Of a stretch of DNA of 64,000 nt, positions 50,796-59,121 are shown one piece after another. The notes under the pieces are model-generated. The model was not told where the DNA came from. It ran no database searches and saw only the letters and a program-made list of their open reading frames with translations. This DNA is from Providencia sp. PROV188. GTDB taxonomy: Bacteria; Pseudomonadota; Gammaproteobacteria; Enterobacterales; Enterobacteriaceae. The stretch covers positions 2,046,001 through 2,110,000 of the forward strand of contig NZ_CP097291.1 in NCBI RefSeq assembly GCF_027595165.1, written 5' to 3'. Position 1 is the first letter of the stretch, and each line of letters begins with the position of its first letter. Made by a program: the position numbers and the translations under genes.

Positions 50796-50960
50796 TTTTC
50801 TCTATAGAATGGCGAATTAGAACACACTAAGTATTATTATAAATCGTCTAAAAAATAATTCGAGTACAAATCTAACACAGAAATGTTGTATAAAAATTTA
50901 AGTGCTGAAAAACGCATATTTCATTCAATTTACACAATAAAGGAGTTAGAACAATAAATT

Positions 50961-51299
50961 TCACTGAGTAAGCTGCCAGAAATACACTAAAACAGCTGCA
51001 GCGACTATCCAAATCAACGTCGCTAAACTTAAACAAATCCACGGTGTTAATTTGGTTGCAAAGACATAAACAGTGATTAAATACATTGCATAAGGGATTA
51101 GTGACCATAAACCAAATAATGCTGTTTTTCTTAATGCCTCCGCACCTTGCTCCTGAACCACGATCACATGGGCAATTAATGCAAAAGTAGGAAACAAAGG
51201 AACCAATCCCGCAATATAATAAATTTTGCTACGCGAGAGAATCGCAATAACTAAAACAGCGAGTGCACCAAACAAGCATTTTACCAATAACGAAATCAT
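50961..51299 (-). CDS. glpM: GlpM family inner-membrane protein
   Basis: The 112-residue protein has four hydrophobic helices and matches E. coli GlpM, notably SRSKIYYIAGLVPLFPTFALIAHVIVVQEQGAEALRKTALFGLWSLIPYAMYLITV. GlpM is a conserved inner-membrane protein of unknown function. The start at 51299 (MISLLVKCLFGAL) fits the family; an upstream GTG at 51341 would add 14 non-conserved residues. No glp genes are nearby. Confidence 0.85.
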   Translation of the reverse strand: MISLLVKCLFGALAVLVIAILSRSKIYYIAGLVPLFPTFALIAHVIVVQEQGAEALRKTALFGLWSLIPYAMYLITVYVFATKLTPWICLSLATLIWIVAAAVLVYFWQLTQ

Positions 51300-51507
51300 A
51301 GCAAACTCAATAGGGTTAAGAGTATTTGTACTGATTATCACTCTAAAGCATCCACATTGACTAGTTCACTTTCATAAACAACCCTTTCCCGATCACATAT
51401 TTAAACATGTGATTTTTTACACCCTATATGTTTATCGATGGTTGAATATTTTTTGCCATTATTCTGATATAACCTCTTTGTATAATGAAACAACTAAAGA
51501 GATAAAA

Positions 51508-52350
51508 ATGACAATAAAAATTTCTGTACTCGTTGATAACAACACCCTGATTGACAGTTATTTTTGTGGCGAACCCGCAGTTTGCTACCACATTGAAGCT
51601 GACGGTAAAAAAATCCTATTTGATACTGGCTATTCCGATGTTTTCATTAACAATGCCAATATCCTCAATATCGACCTTGCTCAAATTACTGACCTCGTTT
51701 TATCCCATGGTCATAATGACCACACATGGGGAATTAATCACCTTATTCAATATTTAGATCGCCGAAATGTTGAATCCCAGCAATCCAAAAAATTGATTTA
51801 TCATCCGGATGCTTTGCAACCTAAAAGTTATGACTCAAAAGTTATTGGCGCGAATACCCCTAAGAATGTTTTAACCGCCTACTTTGATACAGTTGAAACT
51901 AAAGGTTCTTACTCTGTTTCTGAGAATGTCATTTTCTTAGGTGAGATCCCACGAAATAACACGTTTGAAGGAAAAGAGCCGGTAGGTAAAACTATCGATG
52001 AACATAATAACAGTGTTGATGATTATGTACTGGATGACAGCGCCCTTGCGATTAAAACCTCCGAGGGGCTGATTGTTATTACGGGATGCTCACACTCTGG
52101 GATCTGTAACATTGTCGAGCATGCTAAGCGAGTCACTAAAATAGACAAAATTGTGACTGTCATCGGCGGATTTCATTTACAAAAAGCGTCCGATGAGCTG
52201 TTACACCAAACCAGTGAGTATTTTAAAAAACAGAATTTATTGCAGATCCACCCATGCCATTGCACGGACTTAGCTGCTAAAATTCATTTGGCAAAACACG
52301 CCCCTGTACAAGAAGTTGGAACCGGTATGCAACTCACTTATCCTGCATAA
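51508..52350 (+). CDS. Metallo-beta-lactamase-fold hydrolase (dihydropterin/DvaA-like)
   Basis: The 280-residue protein has the MBL metal motif LSHGHNDHTWG (HxHxDH), a later GCSHSGICNI and GGFHLQ, and the terminal HPCHCTD metal-ligand segment. The arrangement, with KILFDTGYSDVF near residue 40, matches the subgroup annotated as 7,8-dihydropterin-6-methyl-4-(ribofuranosyl)aminobenzene-5'-phosphate synthase, named from methanogen homologues. Enterobacteria lack that pathway, so the true reaction is unknown. I chose ATG 51508 (MTIKISVLVDN) after AAAGAGAT over longer in-frame starts. Confidence 0.82.
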   Translation: MTIKISVLVDNNTLIDSYFCGEPAVCYHIEADGKKILFDTGYSDVFINNANILNIDLAQITDLVLSHGHNDHTWGINHLIQYLDRRNVESQQSKKLIYHPDALQPKSYDSKVIGANTPKNVLTAYFDTVETKGSYSVSENVIFLGEIPRNNTFEGKEPVGKTIDEHNNSVDDYVLDDSALAIKTSEGLIVITGCSHSGICNIVEHAKRVTKIDKIVTVIGGFHLQKASDELLHQTSEYFKKQNLLQIHPCHCTDLAAKIHLAKHAPVQEVGTGMQLTYPA

Positions 52351-52432
52351 AATAACACTTAATCATGTAGCTAATTACAATAACCCCTATATTAGCTACA
52401 TGGCTTCATGTTGATTGCCTTTATAAATATAT

Positions 52433-52822
52433 TTATGTTCTAGAACCCAAATCATTATCGTGTTTTGAGCCTGATAACATTCTCGTCAGCTCTTCACATC
52501 GAATAATTTTTCCATCCATCAAATGAAAGCAAGCAAATACTTCAAATTCACTCACCGTGCCCTCTTTTTTTATTGCTTTCGCAATATGTTGCGTATGAAC
52601 ACAATTTTCACCTTCTGCAATTGACTTAATTTCTATCGTAATGCTCTCGGTGGCTTCTTTTAAAACCTGCATATGCGAGTAGAACTCAGAAAAATTAATC
52701 ATTTTTCCGTCAACTACTTGCACATAATCCGATGAGAAGAATTGCTTAATTATAGCTAACTCTCCAATTTGTTTACCAAGAACCGCTTTTAATGCCTGCT
52801 CCACAAATACCATCTTATTCAT
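52433..52822 (-). CDS. SnoaL-like (NTF2-fold) protein
   Basis: The 129-residue protein has an NTF2/SnoaL-like pattern: an N-terminal helix (FVEQALKAVLGKQIGELAIIKQFFSSDYVQVVDG), then FSEFYSHMQVLKEATESITIEIKSIAEG and the strand block VSEFEVFACFHLMDGKIIRCEELTRML. Such proteins are small ligand-binding or isomerase-like enzymes. The substrate is unknown, and it has no operon partner. Confidence 0.7.
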   Translation of the reverse strand: MNKMVFVEQALKAVLGKQIGELAIIKQFFSSDYVQVVDGKMINFSEFYSHMQVLKEATESITIEIKSIAEGENCVHTQHIAKAIKKEGTVSEFEVFACFHLMDGKIIRCEELTRMLSGSKHDNDLGSRT

Positions 52823-53045
52823 GACTATTTCCCAATATAATATTAATTTTACATTTCTTAATGCTATATTCGGTCAAATCACATGACTTTCAATCACTCT
52901 GTCTTTTATTGGATAAAAATAATTCTTATTTACATTACGTAAATCTATCCATCTAATTCTTATCATCAAAATAAACTTATTGAATTTCATAAGTAAAAAG
53001 ACTACAACATAGAGTAATAGAAAAAGAATTCTTTTAAGGAATAAC

Positions 53046-53615
53046 ATGAAACTGTTTAAATCTATTTGGCAGTTTTTTGGTGTTTATCAAACGCCCGCGA
53101 TTCGCTTAACTCATTGCATGATATTTTTATTGGTCATTGGGCAAATTATCATCAGCAATTGGATGTCTGTCAGTAAAAGTGGCGTAATCCCAACAAGTGG
53201 TCTTGCGTATTATTTTACTTGGCTACACATTATCATTGGGTTTTGTTTATTATTTTTAGCGGCCATTCTCATTTTTGTCTGTCTCTCAAATCGAGGATTT
53301 AGATATTTCTATCCTTATTTATGGGGGGATCTCACTCAGATAAAAAACGATATCACAAGCTTATTTAATTTAAAGCTTCCTGACAGCTCACCTAAAGGGT
53401 TAGCAACAAGTGTCCAAGGGCTTGGACTGGGTGCATTGGCGCTAGTTATCCTTTCTGGTGTAACTTGGTTTATTTTATGGTGGCAAAACTCATCATTAGC
53501 CCCTGAAGCAAGAAATATTCATAAAACACTCACAGGACTAATCGAAGCTTATATTGTGGGACATGGTCTTATGGGCTTATTGCATTTTATCCTATGGAGA
53601 AAAACACCCCATTGA
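53046..53615 (+). CDS. Cytochrome b561-type membrane protein
   Basis: The 189-residue integral membrane protein has four main hydrophobic helices. Histidines sit in helix positions typical of di-heme cytochrome b561 proteins (RLTHCMIFLLVIGQI; FTWLHIIIGFCLLF; NIHKTLTGLIEAYIVGHGLMGLLHFIL). Such proteins pass electrons between quinol or superoxide and periplasmic partners. Start and Shine-Dalgarno (AAGGAAT) are clear. It has no obvious redox partner gene beside it. Confidence 0.8.
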   Translation: MKLFKSIWQFFGVYQTPAIRLTHCMIFLLVIGQIIISNWMSVSKSGVIPTSGLAYYFTWLHIIIGFCLLFLAAILIFVCLSNRGFRYFYPYLWGDLTQIKNDITSLFNLKLPDSSPKGLATSVQGLGLGALALVILSGVTWFILWWQNSSLAPEARNIHKTLTGLIEAYIVGHGLMGLLHFILWRKTPH

Positions 53616-53622
53616 CCTACAA

Positions 53623-54381
53623 CTAATAGAATGAAGCATCCGTCGTACTATGTTTCTTCAATGTAATTTGCTTTCCATCCGAAATAAGTGTCAATACAAA
53701 TTGGCACTTATGCGACACGCCCTGCTGGTTATACTCACATTGAGTATCAACAGTTAGCACAGACTGATCGAGCACTTTAACTTCTAGAATAAGATCATAC
53801 GGCTTAGTTTCATCACTCGTATACCTTACGGAAATCTCTGAAAACAATTTATTATCATTGTAATAGGAAACATTGTATGAGCGATTGTTTTCATCATAGT
53901 GGAACGCACTGAGCTTAGTTTTAGGTTCCGCGCCCCATGAGCTATTAATGAAACCATCGGCATTATACTGGTAGGTTAATTTACCATCGGAGTCTTTTTT
54001 AGATAGAATTAAACAATTATTTCCAATTTCCATTTCTACTGGTCCATTAGAATCTTGACCAATCAATTTATTTTTCTCACGTTTAACAGAAAGCTCATTA
54101 TGTACACTGTTAATATACTCATCTTTTGTACGAGTCATGCTAAAGCTTTCAATACAGCCATCCTTTGCTATTTTCAAATCTGACTCATAGTTTATAGAAC
54201 CATCTTCATTATAAACGACAGATTTAACATGCTTAACATTGCCTTTTACTGGATTAAAATCATACAGTTGAGCCATATTAAAAACAACCGGGTTATATTT
54301 ATCCATAGGGACTGCACCGGCCTGAAATGGTAAAAAAAATGTTGTTATGCTGGAAGCCAGTGATAAGAACTTAATATTCAT
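53623..54381 (-). CDS. YnfC-family (UPF0257) secreted protein
   Basis: The 252-residue protein has a signal peptide (about 1-23, SITTFFLPFQAGAVPM) without a lipobox Cys. It shows the UPF0257 pattern LYDFNPVKGNVKHVKSVVYNEDGSINYESDLKIAKDGCIESFSM, then LTYQYNADGFI and CEYNQQGVSHKCQFVL; four cysteines recur in E. coli YnfC, which is a lipoprotein. Function unknown. A paralogue of identical length lies 1 kb away at 55.4-56.1 kb, across a DUF805 gene. The promoter region contains an (TTAAAGG)8 simple repeat. Confidence 0.75.
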   Translation of the reverse strand: MNIKFLSLASSITTFFLPFQAGAVPMDKYNPVVFNMAQLYDFNPVKGNVKHVKSVVYNEDGSINYESDLKIAKDGCIESFSMTRTKDEYINSVHNELSVKREKNKLIGQDSNGPVEMEIGNNCLILSKKDSDGKLTYQYNADGFINSSWGAEPKTKLSAFHYDENNRSYNVSYYNDNKLFSEISVRYTSDETKPYDLILEVKVLDQSVLTVDTQCEYNQQGVSHKCQFVLTLISDGKQITLKKHSTTDASFY

Positions 54382-54908
54382 GCTGTCCTCTAATTTTTAT
54401 ATTTATTCTGATAGTTAAATTACTATTTATTTTAATGAAATTGAAATTTTATACGTAAAAACACTACCAGAAGGATGCGCCTAATTTTACTGTGCTTACG
54501 TTTAAAGTTAAAGGTTAAAGGTTAAAGGTTAAAGGTTAAAGGTTAAAGGTTAAAGGTTAAAGGTTAGATTACCTCACTGAGCTCAAGAAATTTAGAGCTT
54601 AGATGCACTACCATACAAAGACTCTCGGTCATACTATCTTTATCTCTAACATAAAACTATTTTCATTTAAGTCATACATTTTTAAAATAAGAAAAAACCA
54701 GCACAATCTTTTAGCAAAGTGAAATAAGCTGCTAGAATTAATGTAAAGTTTCGCAAGTATGCCTGTTTTTAACAGATTATCTCATGGGAGATGGATTAAT
54801 TTATTGAGAGTTATCTTACTGTTATCTTGAAATATACAGATAATGCTGATTTACACAAATTTAAGTTCTACCTATACTCACCACTCAATTTTTCGTCAAG
54901 GAATAAAC
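54382..54908. other. Divergent region with simple-sequence repeat
   Basis: The gap between the YnfC-family gene and DUF805 gene has no credible gene apart from a doubtful 22-codon upstream extension of DUF805. Its key feature is the heptanucleotide tract at 54508-54563. Confidence 0.5.
54508..54563. repeat. Simple-sequence repeat (TTAAAGG)8
   Basis: Eight perfect 7-bp units run without interruption, preceded by a partial copy and ending in TTAGATT. The tract is 127 bp upstream of the YnfC-family start (minus strand) and 346 bp upstream of the DUF805 ATG. Such tracts change length by slipped-strand mispairing. Confidence 0.95.
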
Positions 54909-55289
54909 ATGAATTGGTATTTAGAAGTCATCAAAAATAACTATGCTAATTTCGAAGGTCGTGCTAGACGTAAAGAGTATTGGATGTTTACTCTTATTAA
55001 CATGATCATCATTATGGTTCTATATGCATTGATCATTTCATCTGTTGATTACACAACAGGCGAAATGGGTGGATTAGGAATGATCGCTGGAATTTTATTA
55101 GGGATCTATGCGTTAGCCACTATCGTCCCTTCCATTGCTGTATCTGTACGTCGCTTACATGATACTGAAAAATCAGGCTGGTGGTATTTAATCTCATTTA
55201 TCCCATTTGGTGCGATCGTTTTGCTCGTCTTCATGTGCTTAGAGGGTACTAAAGGCGACAACCGTTTTGGCGCAGATCCAAAAGCATAA
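54909..55289 (+). CDS. DUF805 membrane protein (YhaH/YhaI-like)
   Basis: The 126-residue protein has the DUF805 pattern: MNWYLEVIKNNYANFEGRARRKEYWMFTLIN, three further hydrophobic segments, VSVRRLHDTEKSGWWYLISFIPFGAIVLLVFMCLEGTKGDNRFG. This family consists of small inner-membrane proteins of unknown role. The ATG at 54909 follows AAGGAAT and fits the family; the upstream in-frame ATG at 54843 lacks support. It is flanked on both sides by leftward YnfC-family genes. Confidence 0.85.
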   Translation: MNWYLEVIKNNYANFEGRARRKEYWMFTLINMIIIMVLYALIISSVDYTTGEMGGLGMIAGILLGIYALATIVPSIAVSVRRLHDTEKSGWWYLISFIPFGAIVLLVFMCLEGTKGDNRFGADPKA

Positions 55290-55384
55290 AAATAGTGCCC
55301 CTTATTATGTAAGGGGCTTATTTAACTACCCTTTTAAATTCTCTTCAAAATATCTTTAATCTATTTGCTTCAATACATTGTCCG

Positions 55385-56143
55385 CTAGTAAAACACGGTT
55401 TCCGTAATACTTCTTTTCGGCAACTTTATTGTTTTTCCATTTGATACGATTGTGAGTATAAAGTTGCATTTGTGTGCAATATTTTGCTCGTCATAATCAC
55501 ATTTAGAATCAACAACTAAGATTGGCAAACCAAGTGCCTTAATTTCCATTTGAAGATCAAATGGCTTAGTTATGTCTTTGCCGTAACTAATGATACTTTC
55601 AGAGAAAACAACATTATCTTTATAATATTTTATCGTCTCAGGAAGGTTATTCTCGTTATATGTGTTTTCACTGTATTGAACTTTAGGTTCTGCACTCATT
55701 GAGCCGATAATTATTCCATCATTATTGTACTAATATATTAACTTTCCATTGCTATCAGTTCTTGAAATAATCAAACAATTCTCTGCCACTTCCATTTCAA
55801 CAGGTCCATTTGCATCTGAACCCACTAATTTATTTTTTTCTCGCTTGACTGAAAGCCAGTTAGCAATGCTATTTAAATACTCATCTTTTTTTTGTTTCAT
55901 CGTGAAACTATCAACACAACCATCACGACCAACCTTTAATGCAGACTGATAATTAATGGTTTCATCCTCATTATAAACAAAGGTATTCAGTTCTTTGATA
56001 TTGCCTTTAACTGGATTAAAATCATAGAGTTGAGCAAAATTAAAAACGATCGGGTTATACTCATTTTTTTGAAATGCAGCAGATTGAAAAGAGACAGTAA
56101 ATAATGCCAATTGAACAATTGAAGCTAAGTATTTGTTATTCAT
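55385..56143 (-). pseudogene. YnfC-family paralogue interrupted by one amber codon
   Basis: The frame encodes a second YnfC-family protein exactly as long as its paralogue at 53.6 kb (253 codons including the stop). Signal peptide, LYDFNPVKGNIKELNTFVYNEDETINYQSALKVGRDGCVDSF and the C-terminal CDYDEQNIAHKCNFILTIVSNGK are all in one frame. A single in-frame TAG follows KLIY (near 55730) where the paralogue has Gln (KLTYQYNADG). CAG-to-TAG is a one-base change. The gene is therefore either recently inactivated, read through at low level, or affected by a sequencing error. Confidence 0.8.
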
Positions 56144-56591
56144 ATAATTATATACCTCAGAATTGCTAATTTGCTGTGTTCTAAACTTTATAACGATTCT
56201 TTTCTAATTTTTATTTACATCATTAATTTCACTACAAATAATTCTTATCATATTAACATTTATCAAACTAACTTCCAGCGCCATTTCTTTATGCAAAAGT
56301 AAGTACAAACACTTATTCATTAAATGTCTTCACATTGCATTAAGATAATCTTTAGATAATAGGATTCATACCTATTTGATTGTTTAGAATTAATAAAAGA
56401 CTGCACTAGGCAGCTGTAAATACAAAGCTAAATACTATTAATTAATATATATTTTAACCCTTTTAAGTTTTCCAAATTTTTTTATGCGACCTATAGGCTA
56501 ATGTAATTAATTTATGCATTTTCGAGAGAAAAACCCGACGAAAAAAACGGGAGTTTTTAGGCTCCCGTTATTATTCACACTACGTAATAAA
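56144..56591. other. AT-rich gap before the icd remnant
   Basis: About 450 bp, mostly AT-rich with no credible gene. The right end carries the native icd terminator hairpin (56546-56569). This is the last chromosomal DNA before the integrated element. Confidence 0.5.
56535..56570 (-). terminator. icd terminator
   Basis: The stem AACGGGAG / CTCCCGTT is followed on the minus strand by TTTTTTT. It lies 22 bp past the stop codon of the icd remnant, so the remnant kept its original terminator. Confidence 0.8.
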
Positions 56592-56756
56592 TTACATGTG
56601 TTTAATGATTGCGTCGCCGAACTCGCTACATTTCAGCAACTTAGCGCCATCCATTAATCGTTCAAAATCGTAGGTAACGGTCTTAGCCTCGATCGCGCCT
56701 TCCATACCTTTAACGATTAAGTCTGCCGCTTCAACCCAACCCATGTGGCGCAGCAG
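56592..56756 (-). pseudogene. icd: 3' remnant of icd (isocitrate dehydrogenase), phage attachment scar
   Basis: Read on the minus strand, 54 codons plus TAA encode the C terminus of NADP isocitrate dehydrogenase: [20 protein letters not shown], then [21 protein letters not shown] and GDAIIKHM. The frame has no start and stops abruptly at CTGCTGCGC. E. coli e14 and phage 21 integrate at this same site and leave a 54-codon icd scar. The element lies to the right and must supply a replacement 3' end to the intact icd, expected beyond the window. Confidence 0.92.
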
Positions 56757-56870
56757 TATATAGATACATTAATCATAACCATCTGATATTTATCATATTA
56801 CTATCAATATTTTATCTTTTTCATGATAAAAACAGGAGGTTTTAAGTCATTGATAACATAAATGATTAAT
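56749..56870. repeat. Att-flanking direct repeat, copy A
   Basis: The segment starts at the att core CGCAGCAGTATATAG and ends near AAATGATTAAT. Copy B at 58631-58747 matches it with scattered substitutions and one 7-bp gap (shared blocks include ATCTGATATTTAT and TTTTAAGTCATTGATAA). Copy A abuts the icd remnant, so this is the end of the integrated element. Confidence 0.85.
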
Positions 56871-57113
56871 TTAGTTTTGATAACTGCTACTTCTCAAAGA
56901 TTGAGTACAAATCAATCGATTTTAACACGATTAACCCCATCATAATAATCGTCTTTTCTAATCGCTTAAATTATCTTTGCTTTAATTAGACAGCTAAACT
57001 CGGCTGTCTGGTTTGAACAATAAGCGGACGTTCATAATCATTCCTGTTCTGGAATGCATGGTTAGCGCGACCGCTAATGCATTTTTAGGTAACAACATAC
57101 TTTATATAGGCTC
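56757..57113. other. Element end, non-coding
   Basis: After repeat copy A about 240 bp remain with no credible gene; a stretch around 56990-57060 (TCGGCTGTCTGGTTTGAAC, GCGACCGCTAATGC) is less AT-rich and may be a decayed sequence that I cannot name. Confidence 0.4.
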
Positions 57114-57581
57114 TTACGTTGCTAATAAGCGGAACCGACGAAAACATATGCTATCAAACATCACTTCACCATCAGGTTGAAAACCCAACCGTAAAATAGT
57201 TTTAATTTTTACCCTACTCAAGGGCAGTAAAATAGTGATACTTTCTAGTTTCATCTCACAGAAAGCACGTCTGATAATTTCGTCATAGATTATTTTACCT
57301 GCCCCCCAATAATCTGGGTGAAGCACCAGGGCAAGGTCTGCATCACCGTCTTCATATTGTAATCCCCCCCACCCAGCAAAATGCTCATTAATCATAATTG
57401 CCCACGGACCATAACCATGTTCTTTCCATTGAGCATCTTTTTGCGCCACCCATTCTATACACTTTTGATAGTTAAAATCGGGGCTTCCCAATGGCATGTG
57501 CCGTAATACATCAGGATGATTATTGAGCGTAATAATATTGCTAACATTGACCTCTGTTAGTCTTTTAAATTCTAAAATCAA
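57114..57581 (-). CDS. GNAT-family N-acetyltransferase
   Basis: The 155-residue protein (TTG start, 164 residues from an upstream ATG at 57608) has a RimJ/RimL-like GNAT pattern: an N-terminal LEFKRLTEVNVSNIITLNNHPDVLRHMPLG, WAIMINEHFAGWGGLQ (beta 4), and the acetyl-CoA segment HPDYWGAGKIIYDEIIRRAFCE. I prefer TTG 57581 because AAGGGA precedes it at seven bases and the ATG has no ribosome site. The pyrophosphate loop is degenerate. The substrate is unknown. It sits in the 1.9-kb cassette between att-flanking repeats. Confidence 0.75.
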   Translation of the reverse strand: MILEFKRLTEVNVSNIITLNNHPDVLRHMPLGSPDFNYQKCIEWVAQKDAQWKEHGYGPWAIMINEHFAGWGGLQYEDGDADLALVLHPDYWGAGKIIYDEIIRRAFCEMKLESITILLPLSRVKIKTILRLGFQPDGEVMFDSICFRRFRLLAT

Positions 57582-57608
57582 ATACGGATCCCTTATGAAA
57601 AAATGCAT

Positions 57609-57951
57609 GAATACAATAATTCTACTGACATTATCATAACGTTATGGTTCTAATGATACTTTCATGACCTATTCAGCAAAGAATTGGGATAGTAGACCTT
57701 ATCACATCGATCAAGATAAGCTATTAGAACACTTCTGATGATATTTCTTCTAAGAAATAAATCATATTCACTGCTGCGCTCCATTACATCGGACTTTTGA
57801 ATTATTTACAGCGTCCGTTTGAATTTCCGCTCATGGCGCCAAACAGTAATACTCTTCGACTCTTGCCATATCGCTAGTCATAATAGGTTCAGGGCCCCAA
57901 CAATTCAAAGTATTTCAATACTGTTAGATTTCATTATTTAAAGGACAGGTT
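57609..57951. other. Cassette intergenic region
   Basis: The 343-bp region between acetyltransferase and kinase contains a 24-codon frame (57664-57738, MTYSAKNWDSRPYHIDQDKL...) that looks gene-like but stops early and may be a truncated relic. The kinase promoter must lie in the right half. No repeat was found. Confidence 0.4.
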
Positions 57952-58488
57952 ATGCTAATCATCTTCAGTGGTTTACCAGGAAGTGGGAAAAGTACTATCG
58001 CTCAGTCTTTGGCAAAGCAGTTAAATGCTCTTTATTTGAGAATCGATACGATTGAGCAAGCTATACGCAAAACCGATGAAGATAGCCGCGAAATGGGACC
58101 TGCTGGTTATTTTGTCGCTTACTCCCTTGCCAGAGAGAATCTGCAATTAGGGGCAACAGTAATTGCTGACTCAGTGAATCCATTGGCATTAACCCGTGAT
58201 GCCTATAGAGAAATAGCTTTATCCACAGGAACTGGTTATTTAGAAATTGAGATCATATGTTTCGATATAATTGAGCATCGTAAACGAGTTGAAACAAGAG
58301 TGTCTGAAGTCGAGGGATTAACCTTGCCTGACTGGATACAAGTCACAGACTTAGTTTATGAACCATGGAACAGAGAACACCTTGTTTTAGACTCATACAG
58401 TTTATCCAGTGATGAATGTGTCTCGCGGATCATTGACGTTCTTTCCAAATGCTCGCCACTTGAGAACCCATTAAGCGGAGGAAATTAG
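57952..58488 (+). CDS. P-loop kinase / AAA-family ATPase
   Basis: The 178-residue protein starts with a Walker A loop, MLIIFSGLPGSGKSTIAQSLAKQL, followed by LRIDTIEQAIR and the acidic segment ATVIADSVNPLALTRDAYREIA. It has the size and layout of small zeta/chloramphenicol-phosphotransferase-like or nucleoside-type kinases that modify small molecules. The substrate is unknown. It shares the repeat-bounded cassette with a divergent acetyltransferase; both enzyme types occur among small-molecule resistance genes, although nothing here proves that role. Confidence 0.78.
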   Translation: MLIIFSGLPGSGKSTIAQSLAKQLNALYLRIDTIEQAIRKTDEDSREMGPAGYFVAYSLARENLQLGATVIADSVNPLALTRDAYREIALSTGTGYLEIEIICFDIIEHRKRVETRVSEVEGLTLPDWIQVTDLVYEPWNREHLVLDSYSLSSDECVSRIIDVLSKCSPLENPLSGGN

Positions 58489-58630
58489 TTAAAGTCCGCT
58501 TCTGACACAAAGCTGATGGATACCAAAACTTAAAGGTTTACTCTGAATAAGTACCTTATTATAACTTTTTTAGAACAACATTATTTTGTGTTAAGAGGAT
58601 CAGATATCGCTTCGCATAATTTTCCATGAC

Positions 58631-58747
58631 GCAGCAGTATATAGCTATATTAATCATCTGATATTTATGACATTATCATTAATATTCTATCTTTTACATA
58701 GCAAAAATAGAGGTTTTTAAGTCATTGATAATATATAGAAATTAATT
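58631..58747. repeat. Att-flanking direct repeat, copy B
   Basis: The copy begins CGCAGCAGTATATAG, preceded by CCATGA in place of the icd-derived CCATGTGG of copy A, and runs to the end of the AriR-like gene. It is 1882 bp from copy A in the same orientation. Confidence 0.85.
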
Positions 58748-58948
58748 CGTTCGTCTAGAATCCATTAAATCAATTGCAATGGCATATATGGTTATCATTT
58801 GTTTCTCTTGCTCACTTTCTTTTTGCTCTTTTAAGATCGCAGATATGCGCTCTCCAGTAATGTTATGCTTTGACTCATTTAGCAACATAACAGCCCGACC
58901 AACTACTTGGCATATTCGCATATAAATTACATCTTTTTCCGTATCCAT
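58742..58948 (-). CDS. Small hypothetical protein, possibly AriR/YmgA-like
   Basis: The 68-residue protein starts at ATG 58948 (MDTEKDVIYMRI) after AGAGGTG at good spacing. It is helical, with CQVVGRAVMLLNESKHNITGERISAILKEQKESEQEKQMITIYAIAIDLMDSR. The pattern 'G.av..L..s...i....I...L' recalls the AriR/YmgA/Bdm two-component-connector family, which is often carried by prophage e14, but the match is weak. Its 3' end overlaps repeat copy B. Confidence 0.5.
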   Translation of the reverse strand: MDTEKDVIYMRICQVVGRAVMLLNESKHNITGERISAILKEQKESEQEKQMITIYAIAIDLMDSRRTN

Positions 58949-59121
58949 AATCACCTCTGAGTATTCTCTCAACAGTATCACTTAGTTAACGTAATTCCCA
59001 GATAAGATTTGTATAGTTTTACTATAATTAATTTTTCTGTAAAAAACTCAATGAATTCATTTAATATTTTTCATATTCAAACATTTTCTGATTTTTAGTT
59101 TATTAATTATTTTATAAAAAA

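Noticed and set aside
54500..54570. CRISPR array at the repeated TTAAAGG sequence
   Set aside because: Units are contiguous 7-mers without spacers; this is a simple-sequence repeat. No CRISPR array or cas gene was seen in the window.
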